From positions 260,990 through 324,989 of the forward strand of contig NZ_POSF01000011.1 of the NCBI RefSeq assembly GCF_004343605.1: DNA of 64,000 nt. The letters run 5' to 3'. Every line of letters starts with the position of its first letter. Within the stretch, counting starts at the first letter, position 1. Shown piece after piece: positions 63,290-64,000 of this stretch. A model generated the notes under the pieces. It was not told the DNA's origin. It made no database searches and saw only the letters and a list, made by a program, of their open reading frames with translations. Origin of the DNA: Dehalobacter sp. 12DCB1 (GTDB taxonomy: Bacteria; Bacillota; Desulfitobacteriia; Desulfitobacteriales; Syntrophobotulaceae). Made by a program: the position numbers and the translations under genes.

Positions 63290-64000
63290 CTATTGTCCTC
63301 CCTCCGACCATTCCAACTCCAACTTTCCAATTGACACTTTATCGCCTTCCTTGATCCCCTGTTCCTTCAGTGCATCGTCGACTCCCATCACTTTAAGGAT
63401 ATTCTGGAAGCGCATGACGCCATCATCTGTATCAAGGTAGGCCATCGCCGCATGTCTTTCAATCTCTTTGCCTGTAATAATATACATACTGTTTTCACGT
63501 GTAATGACAAATCTGTCCTCACTTTGGACCTGGACCATGCGATGTTCATCAGGATCAGCTGAAAGTCCAATCAGCGGTACTTCAGGAAGGATTTGTATCA
63601 CCTTGTGCAATAATTTATCGATTCCCTCTCCGGTTACCGCCGAAATCGGGTAGATTTCATAGGCATCCCCAAGTTCCTCGCGGAGACGCCGGAGATTTTC
63701 CTCAGAACCGTTAACATCCATTTTATTCGGAATAACAATCATCGGCCTTTCAGCAAGGGCTGGACTGTGCAGTTTGAGTTCCTGGTTGATAATTTTAAAG
63801 TCTTCCAGTGGGTCTCTGCCCTCGGAACCCGAGATGTCCAGGATATGAAGAAGCAGTCTGGTACGCTCGATATGACGCAGAAATTCATGTCCAAGTCCCG
63901 CCCCGGAATGCGCCCCTTCGATAATTCCCGGGATATCCGCCATGACAAAACTTTCGTCCTCTACTTGAACGACGCCAAGATTCGGGATTAGGGTCGTGAA
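63290..64000 (-). CDS. obg: GTPase Obg (partial, N-terminus beyond window)
   Basis: The 236 C-terminal residues of ObgE/CgtA; the frame runs off the right edge, so the glycine-rich Obg domain and P-loop are missing. Present are 'TTLIPNLGVV' (switch I), G3 'ADIPGIIEGAHSGAGLGHEFLRHIERT', G4 'NKMD', and the C-terminal OCT domain (about the last 75 residues, 'RFVITRENSMYIITGKEIER'). Ribosome-assembly and stress GTPase, placed upstream of yhbY. Confidence 0.97.
   Translation of the reverse strand, partial: FTTLIPNLGVVQVEDESFVMADIPGIIEGAHSGAGLGHEFLRHIERTRLLLHILDISGSEGRDPLEDFKIINQELKLHSPALAERPMIVIPNKMDVNGSEENLRRLREELGDAYEIYPISAVTGEGIDKLLHKVIQILPEVPLIGLSADPDEHRMVQVQSEDRFVITRENSMYIITGKEIERHAAMAYLDTDDGVMRFQNILKVMGVDDALKEQGIKEGDKVSIGKLELEWSEGGQ

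Noticed and set aside
1-64000. CRISPR array, insertion sequence, prophage or defence system
   Set aside because: No regular repeat-spacer array, transposase, integrase, phage structural gene or defence gene cluster is visible; the gene order is almost entirely that of a core chromosome.

Overview
The window is a contiguous chromosomal segment from a low-to-moderate GC Gram-positive, endospore-forming (or recently spore-forming) anaerobe of the class Clostridia. Evidence is the sporulation genes (spoIIP, yqfC, yqfD), HrcA/CIRCE control of the dnaK operon, several T-box leaders, and a gene order (obg-yhbY-nadD-yqeK-rsfS, comEA-comEC-holA-rpsT, lepA-hemW-hrcA-grpE-dnaK-dnaJ-prmA-rsmE-mtaB, rpsU-yqeY-yqfC-yqfD-phoH-yqfF-ybeY-dgkA-cdd-era-recO-glyQS-ccpN-ppsR, dnaG-rpoD-trmK-nif3) known from Bacillus and kept in Peptococcaceae/Desulfitobacteriaceae. 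The ppdK/ppsR/ccpN trio and the type-2-like IleRS fit a Desulfitobacterium/Dehalobacter-like organism, but the genus is an inference. Almost all genes are on the minus strand, so the window reads naturally from right to left. Only ileS, an HTH-Uma2 gene, rpsT and a small Tyr/Pro-rich gene are on plus.

Layout from left to right. 1-6.5 kb: nif3-like, trmK, tRNA-Met and tRNA-Asn with their own promoter, rpoD, dnaG, dgt. 7-11 kb: pyruvate phosphate dikinase with its kinase/phosphorylase and a CcpN-type repressor. 11-19 kb: glyQS under a glycine T-box, recO, deoC, era, cdd, dgkA, ybeY. 19-25 kb: pgpH-type HD phosphodiesterase, phoH, yqfD, yqfC, yqeY, rpsU, a HIT protein and one unknown membrane-anchored protein. 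26-34 kb: mtaB, rsmE, prmA, dnaJ, dnaK, grpE, hrcA. 34-40 kb: hemW, lepA, murJ, spoIIP. 40.5-45 kb: plus-strand ileS with an isoleucine T-box, then an HTH-Uma2 fusion. 45-50.5 kb: a five-gene branched-chain amino-acid ABC transporter behind two T-box expression platforms in series. 50.6-57.6 kb: rpsT, holA, a soluble methyl-accepting protein, cyclophilin, a comEC broken by an in-frame TGA, comEA, and a coat-like small gene. 57.9-64 kb: leuS with a leucine T-box, rsfS, yqeK, an RRM protein, nadD, yhbY, and obg cut by the window edge.

Most genes are core housekeeping: translation (three aminoacyl-tRNA synthetases, ribosomal proteins, LepA, Era, Obg, YbeY, RsfS, tRNA/rRNA methylases), protein folding, replication start and transcription. 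T-box riboswitches couple the synthetases and the amino-acid importer to tRNA charging. The more unusual material lies in short intergenic elements and a few gene variants: the double T-box ahead of the liv operon with an inverted repeat enclosing the first terminator, the interrupted comEC, a probable CTG start for spoIIP, an acidic insertion in YbeY, insertions in HemW, a covarying hairpin repeat family, and a wrong-way terminator between dnaK and dnaJ. I see no CRISPR array, prophage, insertion sequence or defence island.
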